A stretch of DNA of 64,000 bases from Ahaetulla prasina (GCF_028640845.1 NC_080540.1:167146752-167210751), one strand, 5' to 3'. Shown: positions 35,098-47,300, counted from the first letter of the stretch. Numbers and translations: made by a program. The notes: a model not told the origin generated them from the letters alone.

Positions 35098-35792
35098 GTG
35101 GCAAGAAAGGTCGTAAAAATGAGAGCGAAACCCACTTAACAAATATCTTACTGAGCAACAGAAATTCTGGGCTCAGTTATGGTCGTGAGTCAAGGACTAC
35201 CTGTAATTTTCCCTCCCTGTGATTGGTCGGCTGGAGGGACAGCTCTCTGGCTTTTAAGATTTTCAACGGTGGAGGCACCACAAGAACATTCAAGTGAGTC
35301 TTAGCTCATTCCACAGGTTGAGAGAGTCAAAGTGGTGGTAGCATATAAATGTCCTCAAATGTGTTTTACAATGAATGGAATAATTACCGAGGGAGAGAGT
35401 TGGGGACCATATCTGAATTTTTTAAAAAAACACTTCACAGCTGTATGCCTCCAGCGATTCAGGTAGCGGTGGTGTTCAGAGGATTGTAGCAGGCATTGCA
35501 GGAGTTACTCAGACATTTTGTGGCATCCCAGCCCATAAAACTGCACATCTGCTAAAATCCAATGAAATTATTCTGACTCTGAAGCAGCGGCGCTTTTCCT
35601 CCCTGCTAGTAAAAATGCAATAGTAATAAATAATAGAGTTAACAATGTCCTGCTGCCATTTCATAACTTTCTGAATCAACTCTTTACGATTCATTTCTAT
35701 ATGTGGTCCTTTCAAATGATATCTTTGATGTCTTACGGTGCAAGTATATCAGAGGTCTGAATGTGCCGTGGTAAAGGAAATACCTGAGAAAT

Positions 35793-36850
35793 TAGAATAG
35801 AATAGAATAGAATAGAATAGAATAGAATAGAATAGAATAGAATAGAATAACAGAGTTGGAAGGGACCTTGGCAGTCTTCTAGTCCAATCCCCTGCTTAGG
35901 CACCACTTCAGACAAATGGTTATCCAACATCTTCTTACAATTTTCCAGTGTTGGAGTGTTCACAACTTCTGCAGGCAAGTCATTCCACTTATTAATTGTT
36001 CTAACTGTCAGGAAATTTCTCCTTAGTTCTAGATTGCTTCTCTCCTTGATTAGTTTCCACCCATTGCTTCTTGTCCTGCCCTCAGATGCTTTGGAGAATA
36101 GTTTGACTCCCTCTTCTTTGTGGCAACCCCTGAGATATTGGAACACTGCTATCATGTCTCCCCTAGTCCTTCTTTTCATTAAACTAGGCATACCCAGTTC
36201 CTGCAACCGTTCTTCATATGTTTTAGCCTCCAATCCCCTAATCATCTTTGTTGCTCTTCTCTGCACTCTTTCTAGAGTCTCAATATCTTTTTTACATTGT
36301 GACGACTAAAACTGAATGCGGTATTCAAAGTGTGGCCTTACCAAGGCATTATAAAGTGGTATTAACACTTCACGTGATCTTGATTCTATCCCTCTGTTTA
36401 TGCAGCCTAGAACTGTGTTGGCTTTTTTGGCAGCTGCTGCACACTGCTGGCTCATATCTAAATGGTTGTCCACTAGGACTTCAAGATCCCTCTCACAGTT
36501 ATTACTATTGAGCAAGGTACCACATATACGTTACCTGTGCATTTTGTTTTTCTTACCTAAATATAGAACCTTACTTTTTTTCACCGTTGAATTTCATTTT
36601 GTTAGATAGCGCCCAACGTTCAAGTCTGTCAAGATCCTTCTATATCTTGAGCCTATCTTCTGGAGTGTTGGCTATTCCTGCCAGTTTGGTGTCATCTGCA
36701 AATTGGCTGAGTTCCCCATCTATCCCCTTGTCCAAGTCATTGATGAAGATGTTGAAGAGTACTGGGTCTAAAACAGAGCCTTGGGGTACTCCACTGCATA
36801 CTTCCCTCCATGTGGATGCAGTTCCAAATAATTTCAAAACATTGAGTCAT
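35793..36850 (-). mobile_element. CR1-type LINE, 5'-truncated, with reverse-transcriptase motifs and (AATAG)n tail
   Basis: Longest CR1 here, about 1.06 kb. Reading minus from 36837 it encodes the RT core [20 protein letters not shown] with the catalytic FADD box ([10 protein letters not shown]), then the C-terminal part ([36 protein letters not shown]) and the 3' end with an AATAG tract at 35795-35848. A few frameshifts separate the pieces, so it is not active. Confidence 0.96.
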
Positions 36851-37492
36851 GAATAATGAGGTATCAGAATTTTGCTTCCAAGCATCTAAGTGCATAGAAG
36901 TTATACGGCATTGTCAACTATAGCTTTCCAAAGGAACTCTGGAATTGGGGTTGGGTGAGAAGTTTAAGAGAGTTTTTGTTTGTTTTGCTCCACTTTGCCA
37001 CCTCTGGCCCCCACCTTTAAAACTTTCAGAAGTTTCTTTGGGGAAAAAAGAAAAATATTGACATCCATCTAAAGCAATGAGTTTTTTTTTAACTTGTCAA
37101 CTTGAAGATTGTGGACATACCTTAAAACTATTTCAAGTTACCAAGTTTGAAAAAGATGAATCTAGAGCATACCTGAATCCATGATATTCAAGATGGGCCA
37201 GGGAGGGGCATTATACTACAAATACTTTTAAAAAGTTGGGGGGGGGTTGTTTCTTAATTGTAACAGATGCCTATTAAGGATTATTGACTTCAAAACTGGT
37301 TGTATTAAGTAAATGTTGACTTCAATATATTTCTTATTTTATGCAACTGAAAAATATATAAATGTGATAAATAAATAAATATCAATACATATCAATGCAG
37401 GAGATAGGATGAGTAGTAAAACCAGACCAGCTATTAGAATTCAGAATTCCTAGCCAGCACTGGTTGCAATGCTGGGTGTTGAGATGCCAACA
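36851..37492. other. No gene recognised
   Basis: AT-rich, with a TTTCAAGTTACCAAGTTTGAAAAA fragment of the AACTTTAAGA MITE family near 37128-37152. Confidence 0.5.
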
Positions 37493-37725
37493 TAGCAATA
37501 GCACTTAGACTTATATACTGCTTCACAGTGCTTTACAGCCCTCTCTAAACGGTTTACAGAGTCAGCATATTGTCCCTCAACAATCTGAGTCCTCATTTTA
37601 CCAACCTTGGAAGGATGGAAGGCTGAGTCAACCTAGAGCTGGTGAGAATCGAACTGCCAAATTGCAGACAGCTAGCAGTCAACAGAAGTAGCCTGCAGTA
37701 CTAACCACCGTGCCACCACAGCTCA
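37493..37725 (-). mobile_element. tRNA-derived SINE ("family B")
   Basis: Reverse-oriented copy: AGCACTTAGACTTATATACT (tail), CAGCCCTCTCTAAACGG, AAGGCTGAGTCAACC, and the head CTAACCACCGTGCCACCAC. Confidence 0.88.
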
Positions 37726-38844
37726 TATGTATAGTTGGTTTTAGGGACGGGTATGTTTATATGTGTTTTGGGCCTCCCATGAATTTCAATTGTCTTCAGG
37801 TGGACTCAGTTGGAGTGAAAGAATCAACCCACCACTGAACTGAAGAAAGTGTTCACTGACTGTCTGATCAACTTCTGTCCATGCCCAATTTGTCCTCGGT
37901 CCTGGCCAACCGAACGTCATGGCCTTGCCATGGTAAAGGATAAGATCGTTGTTGACCTCCCTTCTAAATTGACTTCCTGGCTGGGGTGGGCAGTGGAATT
38001 CAGCATGACAGCTGCAGCTTCTGTAGGTGGGTGACGATGAATCTCAGTTTGGGGACAAGCTGCTGATGGAACTGCAGACAAAAATCATAGCGGACAACTC
38101 TCCCCTGGAAGCAGCAATGTCAAATTGGGTGTGACAGATGGGAAAGGAGCGAGCAGCATGAAATTGCTACATAGAATGGCCTGTGTGTGGGTGGAGAAAA
38201 ACCAGAAGAAGAAACTCCATCCACACCACTGATAAGAGGAAGTCACCAAATGTTTGTTAGGTGGGTATATTGGGGCAAGAAACCCCATTCAAAAGAGAGT
38301 TCAAGTATAATTAGACCGGCTTTCATCACTTTAGCAAGGCCTTAGGTTCTCCGGCATTTCACACATAACAGAAGATGCTTCAAGCCAGATGTGTGATGGG
38401 CTCCTTAAGGCCCATGAGATGGGATTAGAATTAATTGCAAGTGCATTTTATCACATATAGAAGCCACTGATTATACGGTAGATACACTCTTGAAAAGATC
38501 TGAACCATTTGTGTGTTAGATTTCAACCAGGAGGCTGAGGTGGCATAGATAACACTCCCTTCCTCTAATTTTTATCCCAAGGTGACAATTTATGAGTAAA
38601 GTATGTCGAGAAAGCTTTGCTGGCTCAGAATCTGCCAATGCATTTCTATGGCTGCAGGTGTATTTGACTTTAGTCTCCTTAGAATCCAGGTCAGCACCCA
38701 ACTCTTTACAGTCCCTGACTCTCAATTCATCAAGTCCTGGCAATTTAGATACCCCAGACAAAAGTAGAAGGTGTCATAAAAGCACAATATTTTGTTAGAC
38801 GAGGTAACACAAAAGAAGAGATGGCATTAATATTTAATAATAAT
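37726..38844. other. No gene recognised
   Basis: Unassigned. Open frames at 37849-38034 and 38592-38798 have no homology I recognise. Confidence 0.45.
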
Positions 38845-39303
38845 ATTTTAATTTTTATACCGCCCTTCTCCCGAAGGACTCAGGGCGGTTAACAGCAAGA
38901 TACAATACAATACAATACAATACAATAAAACCAATTAAAAAACTTATTCAATATGGCCAATAATTTAATTATAAAATACATAATATAAAACCCCATTTAA
39001 AATCCAATTTAAAAACCCGTTTTATGCCAGTCCTGCTCGGAAGAATAAATACGTCTTCAGCTCGCGGCGAAAGGTCCGGAGGTCAGGAAGTTGATGGAGT
39101 CCAGGAGGAAACTCGTTCCAGAGGGTAGGTGCCCCCACAGAGAAGGTTCTCCCCCTGGGGGTCGCCAGCCGACATTGTTTGGCTGAGGCACCCTGAGGAG
39201 ACCCTCTCTATGGGAGCGCACCGGTTGGTGGGAGGCAAATGGTAACAGAAGGCAGTCCCGTAAATATCCCGGTCCTAAGCCATGGAGCGCTTTAAAGGTG
39301 GTA
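38845..39303 (-). mobile_element. L2-like LINE 3' fragment
   Basis: Reverse orientation: GCCCTTCTCCCGAAGGACTC tail, an (ATACA)n run at 38905-38928, then CGTTCCAGAGGGTAGGTGCC and CCGGTCCTAAGCCATGGAGC, matching the same region of the 6720-7395 element. Confidence 0.92.
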
Positions 39304-39342
39304 ACTTCTTGTGTTCTTTAAAACATCTATATTGTACACTTA

Positions 39343-39417
39343 CGAGCCGTGGTGGCACAATGGTTAGAATGCAGTATTGCAGGCTAACTCTGCTCGCATT
39401 GCCAGTTCAATTCCTTC
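39343..39417 (+). mobile_element. tRNA-derived SINE ("family B") head fragment
   Basis: GAGCCGTGGTGGCACAATGG and AATGCAGTATTGCAGGCTAAC followed by CAGTTCAATTCC; only the tRNA-like head remains, joined to an unnamed repeat at 39418. Confidence 0.8.
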
Positions 39418-39509
39418 GATCAAAATCAGGTAGTAAGTCAAGCCAATAAGAATGCAGCTGAAAGAATCACAGGGGAACAAGCATTTTATTGGCACTTTAT
39501 TAAAGCAGT

Positions 39510-39735
39510 AAGAGCCCTGGTGCAGCAGCGGTTAAAATGCAGTATTGCAGGCTAACTTTGCTGACTGCCAGCCAGCAGTTCGATCCTGACCAGCTCAAGG
39601 TTGACTCAGCCTTCCATCCTAACGAGACCAGTAAAATGAGGACCCAGATTGTTGGGGGCAATGTGCTGACTCTGTAAAACCACTTAGGGAGGGCTGTAAA
39701 ACACTGTGTAGTGCTATATAAGTCTAAGTGCTATT
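39510..39735 (+). mobile_element. tRNA-derived SINE ("family B")
   Basis: Head GAGCCCTGGTGCAGCAGCGG, box B-like CAGTTCGATCCTGACC, CTCAAGGTTGACTCAGCC, GATTGTTGGGGGCAATGTGC and a TATATAAGTCTAAGTGCTAT tail. It is preceded by the same unnamed repeat as the copy at 30317. Confidence 0.88.
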
Positions 39736-40990
39736 GCTGTGACATATAAGAAGGGCTGGACTCACAAGTTGTGCAAAAGCAGGACACGGGTAACCATTAT
39801 TGATCAAGCCCTCACTGGTTGATGGGTGCCTTTGCCAAGGCCTGTAACCTGGTTTGCAATTATGGCCAAGTTCACCCAGGGGCTTGCCTGTTTGGCGAAC
39901 CAGATCAGTGTGCAAACCAGATCAGCGTGTGACGCTTTCAAATATTAGGCTAAGCGCATCCAAACCACAGCGCTGTTTGTGTGCGTTTGTGAGATGCCTG
40001 GGCAGCCAAGGAGATGCCAATTTATCTTCTTGCCTCTTCCTCAGGCATGACCTTGCCAGCTTTCCTGAATTAACCAGCAAATAACAGAAATCTCCCCCAC
40101 TCACCCCCCCAAAAAAAAACCTAGGGAGAGGGACGGAGGAAGAAAATACTTGCAATCTCCATTCTGATAGCATTCTGTCCCCCCACCCCACCCCCCAAAA
40201 AAATCATTTGATCTCCAGCGAGCCGAAAATGCTGCCTGGCATTTCAGCAAGTGCCTCAATTGCATCGCTTGGCACCTCTTCATTTTTTTTTTTGTTGGTT
40301 TGTTCCCCTCACCTGATTTTTTTCTGGGTTGCCTGGGTACCCCATTAATACATTGCTGAAGCCTTCCCTGTTGTCTTTGAAAAGTAACAAATACCTATAT
40401 TAAATGGATCGACAGCAGCCCTGAGCTTCAGATCTATTTTCATCTCAGCTCTTTGTTTGGTTATCGGCTCTGTAAATCTCTTCTAAAGGGCTTATTTTAG
40501 AAAAAAAGAAGTGTGGGGGGGAGAAGAGACTGCGTATTTTTCCTCCTCCTCATTTATTTCCTTCCCTTTTTAAATCTTCAGACGTTTTCTTAGACTCCTT
40601 TTAATTCAACCATTTCCAGCCTCTTTGGAATATTAAGCTACGAGAACATTAAAGCCTCATTGCATATTCCAGGGTTTCAGGCGGCAAGGAATTGCAGTAG
40701 CAGACCAATGTTTAATTTTCACCACCTTCAGCTCAGGAATCGCTGAGGTTAGGGAGGCAGAGGTGGGAACCAAGGCGCTAGACCGGAGGCAGAGCTGCAC
40801 GCTACATTTAGTCTCACTTGCGCTGGTGCGGTTCTAGTTTTTTTCCCCTGGTCAACAAATGTGACACATGCTCCTTGCTTTGGCCTCATTTAGGGAGCCC
40901 CCCCCCCCGATAGACAATTTCTGAGAGAAGATACACAATGGGGCTTAAGTCCTCAGTTCGGTCAGGGACAGCTCCATGCACAAGAGTTTG
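39736..40990. other. No gene recognised
   Basis: Unassigned; poly-A/C runs at 40110 and 40190, poly-C at 40899. No exon signature. Confidence 0.5.
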
Positions 40991-40994
40991 GGAT

Positions 40995-41850
40995 AGCCTC
41001 CTGAAAAACTGGTAAAAATGTTTAAAGATAGATCAGCTAACTGTTGGAAATGTCACCAGTTACCAGGATCTTATTATCATATGTGGTGGACATGCTCAGA
41101 AGCCAAAATTTTTTACTACTGGTTCTATGGGTGTGGCTTGGTGGGCATGGCATGGCTTGGTGGGTGTGGCTTGGTGGGCGTGGCAGGGGAAGGATACTGC
41201 AAAATCCCCATTTCCTACCAATCAGCTGGGACTTGAGAGGCAGAGAATAGATGGGGCGGGGCCAGTCAGAATTTTTACTACCGGTTCTCTGAACTACTCA
41301 AAATTTCCACTGACCAGTTCTCCAGAACTGGTCAGAACCTGCTGAAACCCATCTCTGTCAGAAGGTAAGCATTATTGGATTAATATAAAGGTATGGTTAG
41401 AAGAAATGACCCAATAACACATTGATTTAAAACTGGAGCTGTTCTTATTGGATATTCTCCCAGAGAAAACCAGTAAAGAAAATATTTATTTGATTATACA
41501 GGTAATAACAACAGCACAAATTGTTTTTGCACAAAACTGGAAATACCTCTGGAAGGAGAAGTTATTAAGAAAAATTAGATTGTGCAGAAATGAATAGATT
41601 AACTTTGATGATCAAAGAGAGGATTCAGAATATTTTAAGATATGGGATCAATTTTATCATTGGTTAGAAAAAAGATATGCATAAGTAATTTGATAGATAT
41701 GTAAGAAAATGGTACAACTAGAATATTGTACTTGTGAAAAAATTGTAATGGATCAAATTGAAATGAAGAGGAAAGAAACAACAAAAAAAATGGACCCATG
41801 AAGAAAACACTGAGATGTCACACGGAAGGAATGACTGATGTATTAAATAT
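40995..41850 (+). mobile_element. L1-type LINE ORF2 3' fragment split by a hAT MITE
   Basis: The left part encodes CWKCHQLPGSYYHMWWTCSE, the Cys/His C-terminal motif of L1 ORF2. After the MITE (41102-about 41357) the sequence continues with degenerate L1 C-terminal text (QNIFRYGINFIIG-like, AQNWKYLWKEKLL-like). Many stops; long dead. Confidence 0.8.
41102..41357. mobile_element. hAT-like MITE, left end lost
   Basis: Starts inside the family (AAAATTTTTTACTACTGGTT) and ends CTGAAACCCATCTCTG. The flanks ctcagaag and gtcagaag resemble a target duplication. Interior TTGGTGGGCATGGC repeats match 33793 and 58853. Confidence 0.75.
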
Positions 41851-42619
41851 TTGTTTGTTTATAAAATAATTTTTTTTATATAAAAAAAAGAAAGACTCTG
41901 GGATAATGGGAACCTGGTGAAAAGCCCCTGAGGTTTTATTTCTCGTGGTCCTTCAAGTAGTTGTCCTCGGTCAGAACGTCCAAATTCATCTCACCAGATT
42001 TCTCAAGTCGGGGGGGTTGCAGTTGCCTACCTAACAGGTATAATTTCCCAATTACCCACAGGCAGGTTCATCCAGGGGCAATGAGAAAATAGACGAGCTT
42101 CATTTCCAACAGTGTCATTATTTACCTGTGGGATTGGCTGTCACCATCTGCCTTTCCCTGGCCATGCCAACCCTCTGTTCTCTGAGAAACTAGTTTGGGA
42201 GGAGATTTAAAAGGGCTGGCGCTGGGGAGGGGGTGTATGAATTCAGGAGTGCCACCTTGCCCAAGGAGTCATCACACAGAGCTGTGTGAACTAGCCCAAT
42301 ATTATCTACATCATGTTTCTTTAACAAATGGCCAGGCTGCCATTGTGATGGCGATAGTCCAGCCCACCCAGAGACTGGCCATTTCAAGAAAAGTGGCTTA
42401 AGTGGTCTCTGGTCAAAATAAGGTGGATTAGAAAAGAGTGCTGAGGAGAAGCCTTTGAGGCGGGTTTACTGTGGAAAGTTTGGATGTGTTTGTGGCAGAG
42501 GAGATAAAAGCTGTCTCCAGAAATGGCTATATCCTGTCAGCCGTGGGATGATCCCCGATAACTTCCTGGCTGTGTCAGATCAGGCCGAACAATCTGATCC
42601 AAGGTTGGTATCTTAGAGC

Positions 42620-42728
42620 AAATAGCAATAGCACTTAGACTTATATACTGCTTCACAGTGCTTTTACAGCCCTCTCTAAGCGGTTTATAGAGTCAGCCTA
42701 TTGTCCCCATCAGTTTGGGCCCTCATTT
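42620..42728 (-). mobile_element. tRNA-derived SINE ("family B") fragment
   Basis: AATAGCACTTAGACTTATAT and CAGCCCTCTCTAAGCGG, then GAGTCAGCCTATTGTCCCC; the head is missing. Confidence 0.82.
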
Positions 42729-42789
42729 TAATATGAAATCTTCAACTCTGGATTCTACCTAGGGTGCTACCTGCCTGTCTGCCTAGCTA

Positions 42790-42905
42790 AGACACTGAGC
42801 TTGTCGACAGAAAGATCGGCAGTTCGAATCCCTAGTATAGGTCTCCTGCATAAGCAGAGGGTTGGACTAGATGACCTCCGAGGTCCCTTCCAACTCTGTT
42901 ACTCT
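42790..42905 (+). mobile_element. tRNA-headed SINE with a CR1-type 3' end
   Basis: A tRNA-like half (ACTGAGCTTGTCGACAG; box B GCAGTTCGAATCCC) is fused to the CR1 3' end (GGTTGGACTAGATGACCTCC then CCCTTCCAACTCTGTTA), and runs into a CTAT array. The CR1 tail implies mobilisation by CR1 (inference). Confidence 0.75.
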
Positions 42906-42906
42906 T

Positions 42907-42907
42907 A

Positions 42908-42959
<52 letters not shown>

Positions 42960-42977
42960 GTAGCTAGCTATCATCTA

Positions 42978-43013
<36 letters not shown>

Positions 43014-43071
43014 TCTATCTATCATCTATCTATCTATCAATCATCTATCTATCTATCATCTATCTCTATGC

Positions 43072-43125
<54 letters not shown>

Positions 43126-43127
43126 CT
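42907..43127. repeat. (CTAT/GATA)n microsatellite cluster
   Basis: About 220 bp of CTAT with CTGT and CATCTAT variants, starting at the tail of the SINE at 42790. Reading frames of Ser-Ile-Tyr-Leu across it are artefacts. Confidence 0.97.
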
Positions 43128-43789
43128 CTCCTTTTTCCCATTCATCTTCCTTTTGTCTTAAATTATATTCACCTCAGGAGGAAAGAATAATTCCCTAATT
43201 ATGGAATGGTTCCTTCCAGCTATTGTAAAATTTTTGTTCTATACTAATATCTGATATAGTTAGCTTTTATTTACAGTATCCCTAGAACTGATAGCATTCT
43301 TCTTGAACACTTATAGAAAACGATTCAATTCTGGGCAAAAATCAGTTTCCTTTGTTATGATTTTTAATCACGTATATAATGCCTTCCATGTGCTCGGCGT
43401 TGTTGACCCCTTCCCCTTTCATTTAATCTGCCCACACTGGGGGAAAAGAGTGAACACTAGAACAGTCTTTCTATGTTTACCTTGAATGGAGAGGGGAAGA
43501 ATTTCACAGGCTTTGCATTCAGAAGCTAGGAGAGTGACCCACCGCCTCTGTCACTTATTTTATCCTGTGCTTTTTAACTGGAAAAGCAAAGCCCAATTTT
43601 AATGGTAAGGTCTTTGCTGTAAATATCGAATATGTCTTGCCAAAATCTACACATTGGGAAAAGGTTAACATCTGAAGTGTCTATGTTGTTGTAGTTATAT
43701 TGGAGAAAAGTAAGGACTTTACATTTAGGCAGGAAAAACCAAAGGTACAAGTACAGATTAGGCAAGACCTGGCTCAAAAATAGTCACTT

Positions 43790-44945
43790 GAAAGGGACCT
43801 TAGAGTCCTAGTGGACGATCACTTAAATATGAGCCAGTGTGTGTGGCAGCAGCCAACAAAGTGAATGCAATCCTTGGTTGTATAAACAGAGGCATAGAAT
43901 CAAAACCATGTGAAGTATTAGTACCTGTCGTGTCCCACTCCTCCGCTGACGGCTGGGTCCGGGAAATCCGAATCAGGCTTGCCTCTGCAGCTCTGCCCAA
44001 AGTCCTAGCAAAGTCCTCAGAGCAGGCAGGAGACCAGTAAGTGACTTCAGCAAGATAAGTTTGACTTTTGCCTGACTCAGAGACTGCCAGAAAGTAGCTC
44101 CTTTATATAGGCCATGGGGTGTGGCTCCATGACTCAGCACTCATTAAGGCCTGCCCTCCTTCCTCTGTTGCCTCCGCCTCCCCAATCTTCTGATGCGAGG
44201 GTCACTCCAATCAGCTGTTCTTGGGAGTAAACCCTCCTCAGGCTCACCTGCTGTGGATGAGGGGGAGGGGTCTAGCTGCTCCGTTTGCCTGGGCATGGAG
44301 TCAGGGCTGGGGCAGGGAGATGCTCCTTCTTCTGCAGTTTGTGGGGGCATGGAGCCAGGACTTGGGCCGGAAGGCATACATTCCTCAGTGTTGGGGAGCA
44401 GGTAAGAAGGCCCCGGCTGCTCTGAGGGCGGGCAAGACACAACAGTACCGCTTTAGAAAGCCTTAGTAAGGCCGCACTGGGAATACTGCATCCAGTTTTG
44501 ATCACTTCACAAAAACAATGTTGAGACTTCGGGAAAAGTGCAGAGAACAGCAACTAAGATGATTAAAGGCTTGGAGATTAAAACATGAAGAACGGTTGGA
44601 AGATTTGAGTTTGGCTAGTCTAGAGGAAAGGACTAGGGGAGGACATGATAGCAATATTTGAGACACTGCAAAGAGGAGATCAGCTTATTTCCAAAGCACC
44701 AGAAGGCAGGACAAGAAACAATGGAATAAAATTAATCAAGGAGAGAAGCAACCTGGAATTAAGGAGAAATTTCCTAACAGTGAGGACAATCAACTAGTGG
44801 AACAGCTTGCCTTCAGAAGTTGTAGGGGTTTCATCACTGGAGGTTTTTAAGAAGAGACTGGATAGCCACCTGTTTGAAATGGTAGAGGGTTACCTGCTTG
44901 AGAACGGGGTTAGTATAGAAGACTCGCAAGGTCCTTTCTAGCTCT
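43790..44945 (+). mobile_element. CR1-type LINE 3' fragment split by a solo LTR
   Basis: Left part 43790-43925 (GTTGTATAAACAGAGGCATA region) and right part 44450-44945 (GCCGCACTGGGAATACTGCA ... GGTCCTTTCTAGCTCTATTC) read as one CR1 3' segment when the LTR and one GTACC are removed. More diverged than the other CR1 copies. Confidence 0.9.
43926..44444 (-). mobile_element. Solo LTR, 519 bp, nested in CR1
   Basis: TG...CA ends (minus strand starts TGTTGTGTCTTGCCC and ends GGGACACGACA) with an exact 5-bp duplication GTACC (43921-43925, 44445-44449). On the minus strand a TATA-like box (GGCCTATATAAAGGAGC, about 44115-44100) lies in the right place for a promoter. No internal genes. Different family from the LTR at 22773. 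Confidence 0.9.
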
Positions 44946-46370
44946 ATTCTGATTATTGATTGAAAATGTGGAGAACCATAGTCTAACTTGTTTGCTGTGG
45001 CATATGGATAGGCGCTGAATATGGGGACAATCAAGTCCTTGTCCACAAATATGTAAAAAAAAACCTTTATGGAGATAAAATCTTGGATTGGCACGTATGC
45101 CTCGGAGCAAGATTACACCGCCTGACAATACTGTAAGTGCCGAAATTAGGCAGCTACAGAACCTGGTTTGTGCATTTCAAATTGGTTGCCTTTTTTTCTG
45201 CTGTACAAGTGAAGAAATTAAAACTTTGTAGCTGGATCCAGGTTGACACACATTTCTCATGCTTGCTCCCAGTCACGCTCTGTCCCTTATTTCACACACC
45301 CACACCTATCTGTTGTGCCTTTAGCAATTCCGTGACAGACTGATTTTTTGGGTGGCATGCTTGTCATTTCTGTCACACCATTAACTAAGAAAGGAAACAG
45401 CTGTTGAACTTCAGTCTGTTAAAGGCAACAGTTGCCTGTCGGCTGTTGTGAGAGTGGAGAAATTGTAGAGAGGAAATCAAGCTACATTAAAGTGTAAGAT
45501 TCAAGTGCAATGTTGATAAAGATCCAAGCTGGATTCTGGATTTTGCTGGAGTGAGAAGTATAGAGGTGAAGACTACAGGGAAAGAAAAGTAGCAAAAAAG
45601 ATGGAGAGGTTTTATTTAGAACACACAGAGATTCTTATTGCACCTATTAATTACAGCATTATATTAAATCTAAAAGTTTTCATTCTGTTCTGTTCTGCTG
45701 TCTCATTAGATGAGAATCTCTAGTAGGGTTCCTTCCTTCCTTCTTTCCTTCCTTCCTTCCTGATTTTACAGAGTTAATATTTGGTTCACTGATCATTTTC
45801 CATCTGGGCTGCCCACGGTGGTAGCAGGAGACACATTTCTTCCATCCAGACATCCCTTTTGGACAATTAACATCAGGGTTCTTTTGACCTTCCTTTGCTT
45901 TGCTGGACTTATATTGGGGGTCACCTTAACAGGAGTGACAAGACACCATTCCATATTAATATATGGCACTACCCAATCCATCATGTATTGATTTTTAACT
46001 TCCACTGGGAAACAATTTGCTGTTACGAGTTGCAGAGTCATGTGAGAGCAAGATGTATACCAGGATGCACAACCTCTTCAAGGAGGATGGAGCAGAAACT
46101 AGATAAATGACCTGTAGGGTGGAGCACGCCCCTCTGGGCCTTTGTGAGCTATCCATCCACCCCACTGACAAAGCCAGATTCCCATTGTCCTTGTCCTTCA
46201 TGTTCTCAAGCCGAGGCAGCCATAAAAGAGAAGCCAGGAAAGTTGACTTGTTTGCTTACCTCAGGCATAGGTGGACCTGCCCTAGATGGGAAAGAAGGTA
46301 TGGGTGAAAACACCAGCTGGAGCCCATATATTCTCTCCCTTTATTTATTAGGTGCATCTTGTGGCTATTC
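44946..46370. other. No gene recognised
   Basis: Unassigned sequence with a (TTCC)n run at 45729-45761. Open frames around 45793-46440 show no homology I recognise. Confidence 0.5.
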
Positions 46371-46374
46371 ACCA

Positions 46375-46790
46375 TCTATTCAGTTATTTGGCAGATTTAT
46401 ATCCTGCCTTTCCTCCGAGAGCTCAAGGATACCTAGATAGCATTCTCTTCTTCCCGTTTCCACCCCACAATTGCCATCTTGCAAGGTGATCAGGACTATG
46501 AGAGTGCTTTTGGCCCAAAGTCACCAGGGAGTTCTGTGGCTGAGGGTGAGTTTGAACCAGAGTTTCCCTGGTGCTAGATCAGGGGTAGGTTCCACTTACC
46601 TTCGCTACCGGTTTGCAACGGGAGCGCGTGCACACGGGGCGCTTCTGGGCATGCTGAGAGCATCCGTGATGACGTCCGGGCAGGCGGGTGGAGCCTCCTG
46701 CCGCCGTTACTACCGGTTCGCAAGATCCGGACTGAACCGGTGGCATCCCACACTAGATCAACATCTTGACCGTTGCACCACCCATAGCCA
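46375..46790 (-). mobile_element. tRNA-derived SINE split by a hAT-like MITE
   Basis: Minus orientation: TTTATATCCTGCCTTTCCTC tail, CTGAGGGTGAGTTTGAACCAG, then GGTGCTAGATCAACATCTTG (interrupted) and CGTTGCACCAC head. Only the part from about 46538 onward is repeated in the downstream duplicate. Confidence 0.78.
46582..46752. mobile_element. hAT-like MITE in unit 1 (copy at about 47906-48076 in unit 2)
   Basis: Starts GGGGTAGGTTCCACTTACC and ends ACCGGTGGCATCCCACA; exact 8-bp duplication ctagatca (46574-46581, 46753-46760) that restores the SINE. CpG-rich interior. Confidence 0.85.
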
Positions 46791-47300
46791 TGACAGTGTC
46801 TTAGGCATTCAGATTAGGCCAGGATTTGTGTGACACAACCAAATTTTCTGGGGACGAAGGGGAAAGTAAATTCCCCTCTCCCATTTCCGTATACCATTTA
46901 AAAAATATAGGAGAGGAATGTTATTTGCAGATTTCTGAAGCTGGCATCTTCCAACAGAATCTTAAGCACCTTTTTCCATCAGTCTTTCCCCTTGAAAAAG
47001 TGAATCTTTTTTTTTTCCTGTCAGAAAGCAGAATGTTTCTTAGGTTTACATCTATCATCCAGATTGTGAAAGCCAATTGTAGCCTACAGTTTTATATACA
47101 TACTTCCTAAAAATAAATCCTACTGAAATAAGTGAAGGAACTGATACACTATCATGGAATGTCTCGCTGAACTATGTAACCATCCATACTTCAGGCAAGA
47201 CAGTCCAACTATTATTACTCCCCAAACTTCTTTCCAACTATTTTTGATCCAGGTATAGACTACTTTGTGTTCTATGTTCTGGACTTTAGAACCCATCAGC

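Larger units (their letters stand above)
33715..35203. mobile_element. TA-flanked, pogo/Tigger-like MITE hosting two insertions
   Basis: Starts CAGGTAGTCCTCGACCTA after TA (33713-33714) and ends AAGGACTACCTG before TA (35204-35205). Host pieces are 33715-33792, 34350-about 34559 and about 35098-35203; they line up with the intact copy at 28745 once the hAT MITE and the CR1 are removed. Confidence 0.9.

Noticed and set aside
34682..35158. 158-codon frame that could be called a gene
   Set aside because: It is the C-terminal end of CR1 ORF2 and the frame runs past the element into the host MITE.
42907..43127. Tandem arrays considered as CRISPR
   Set aside because: Simple tetranucleotide repeats in a vertebrate genome, with no spacer-repeat structure.
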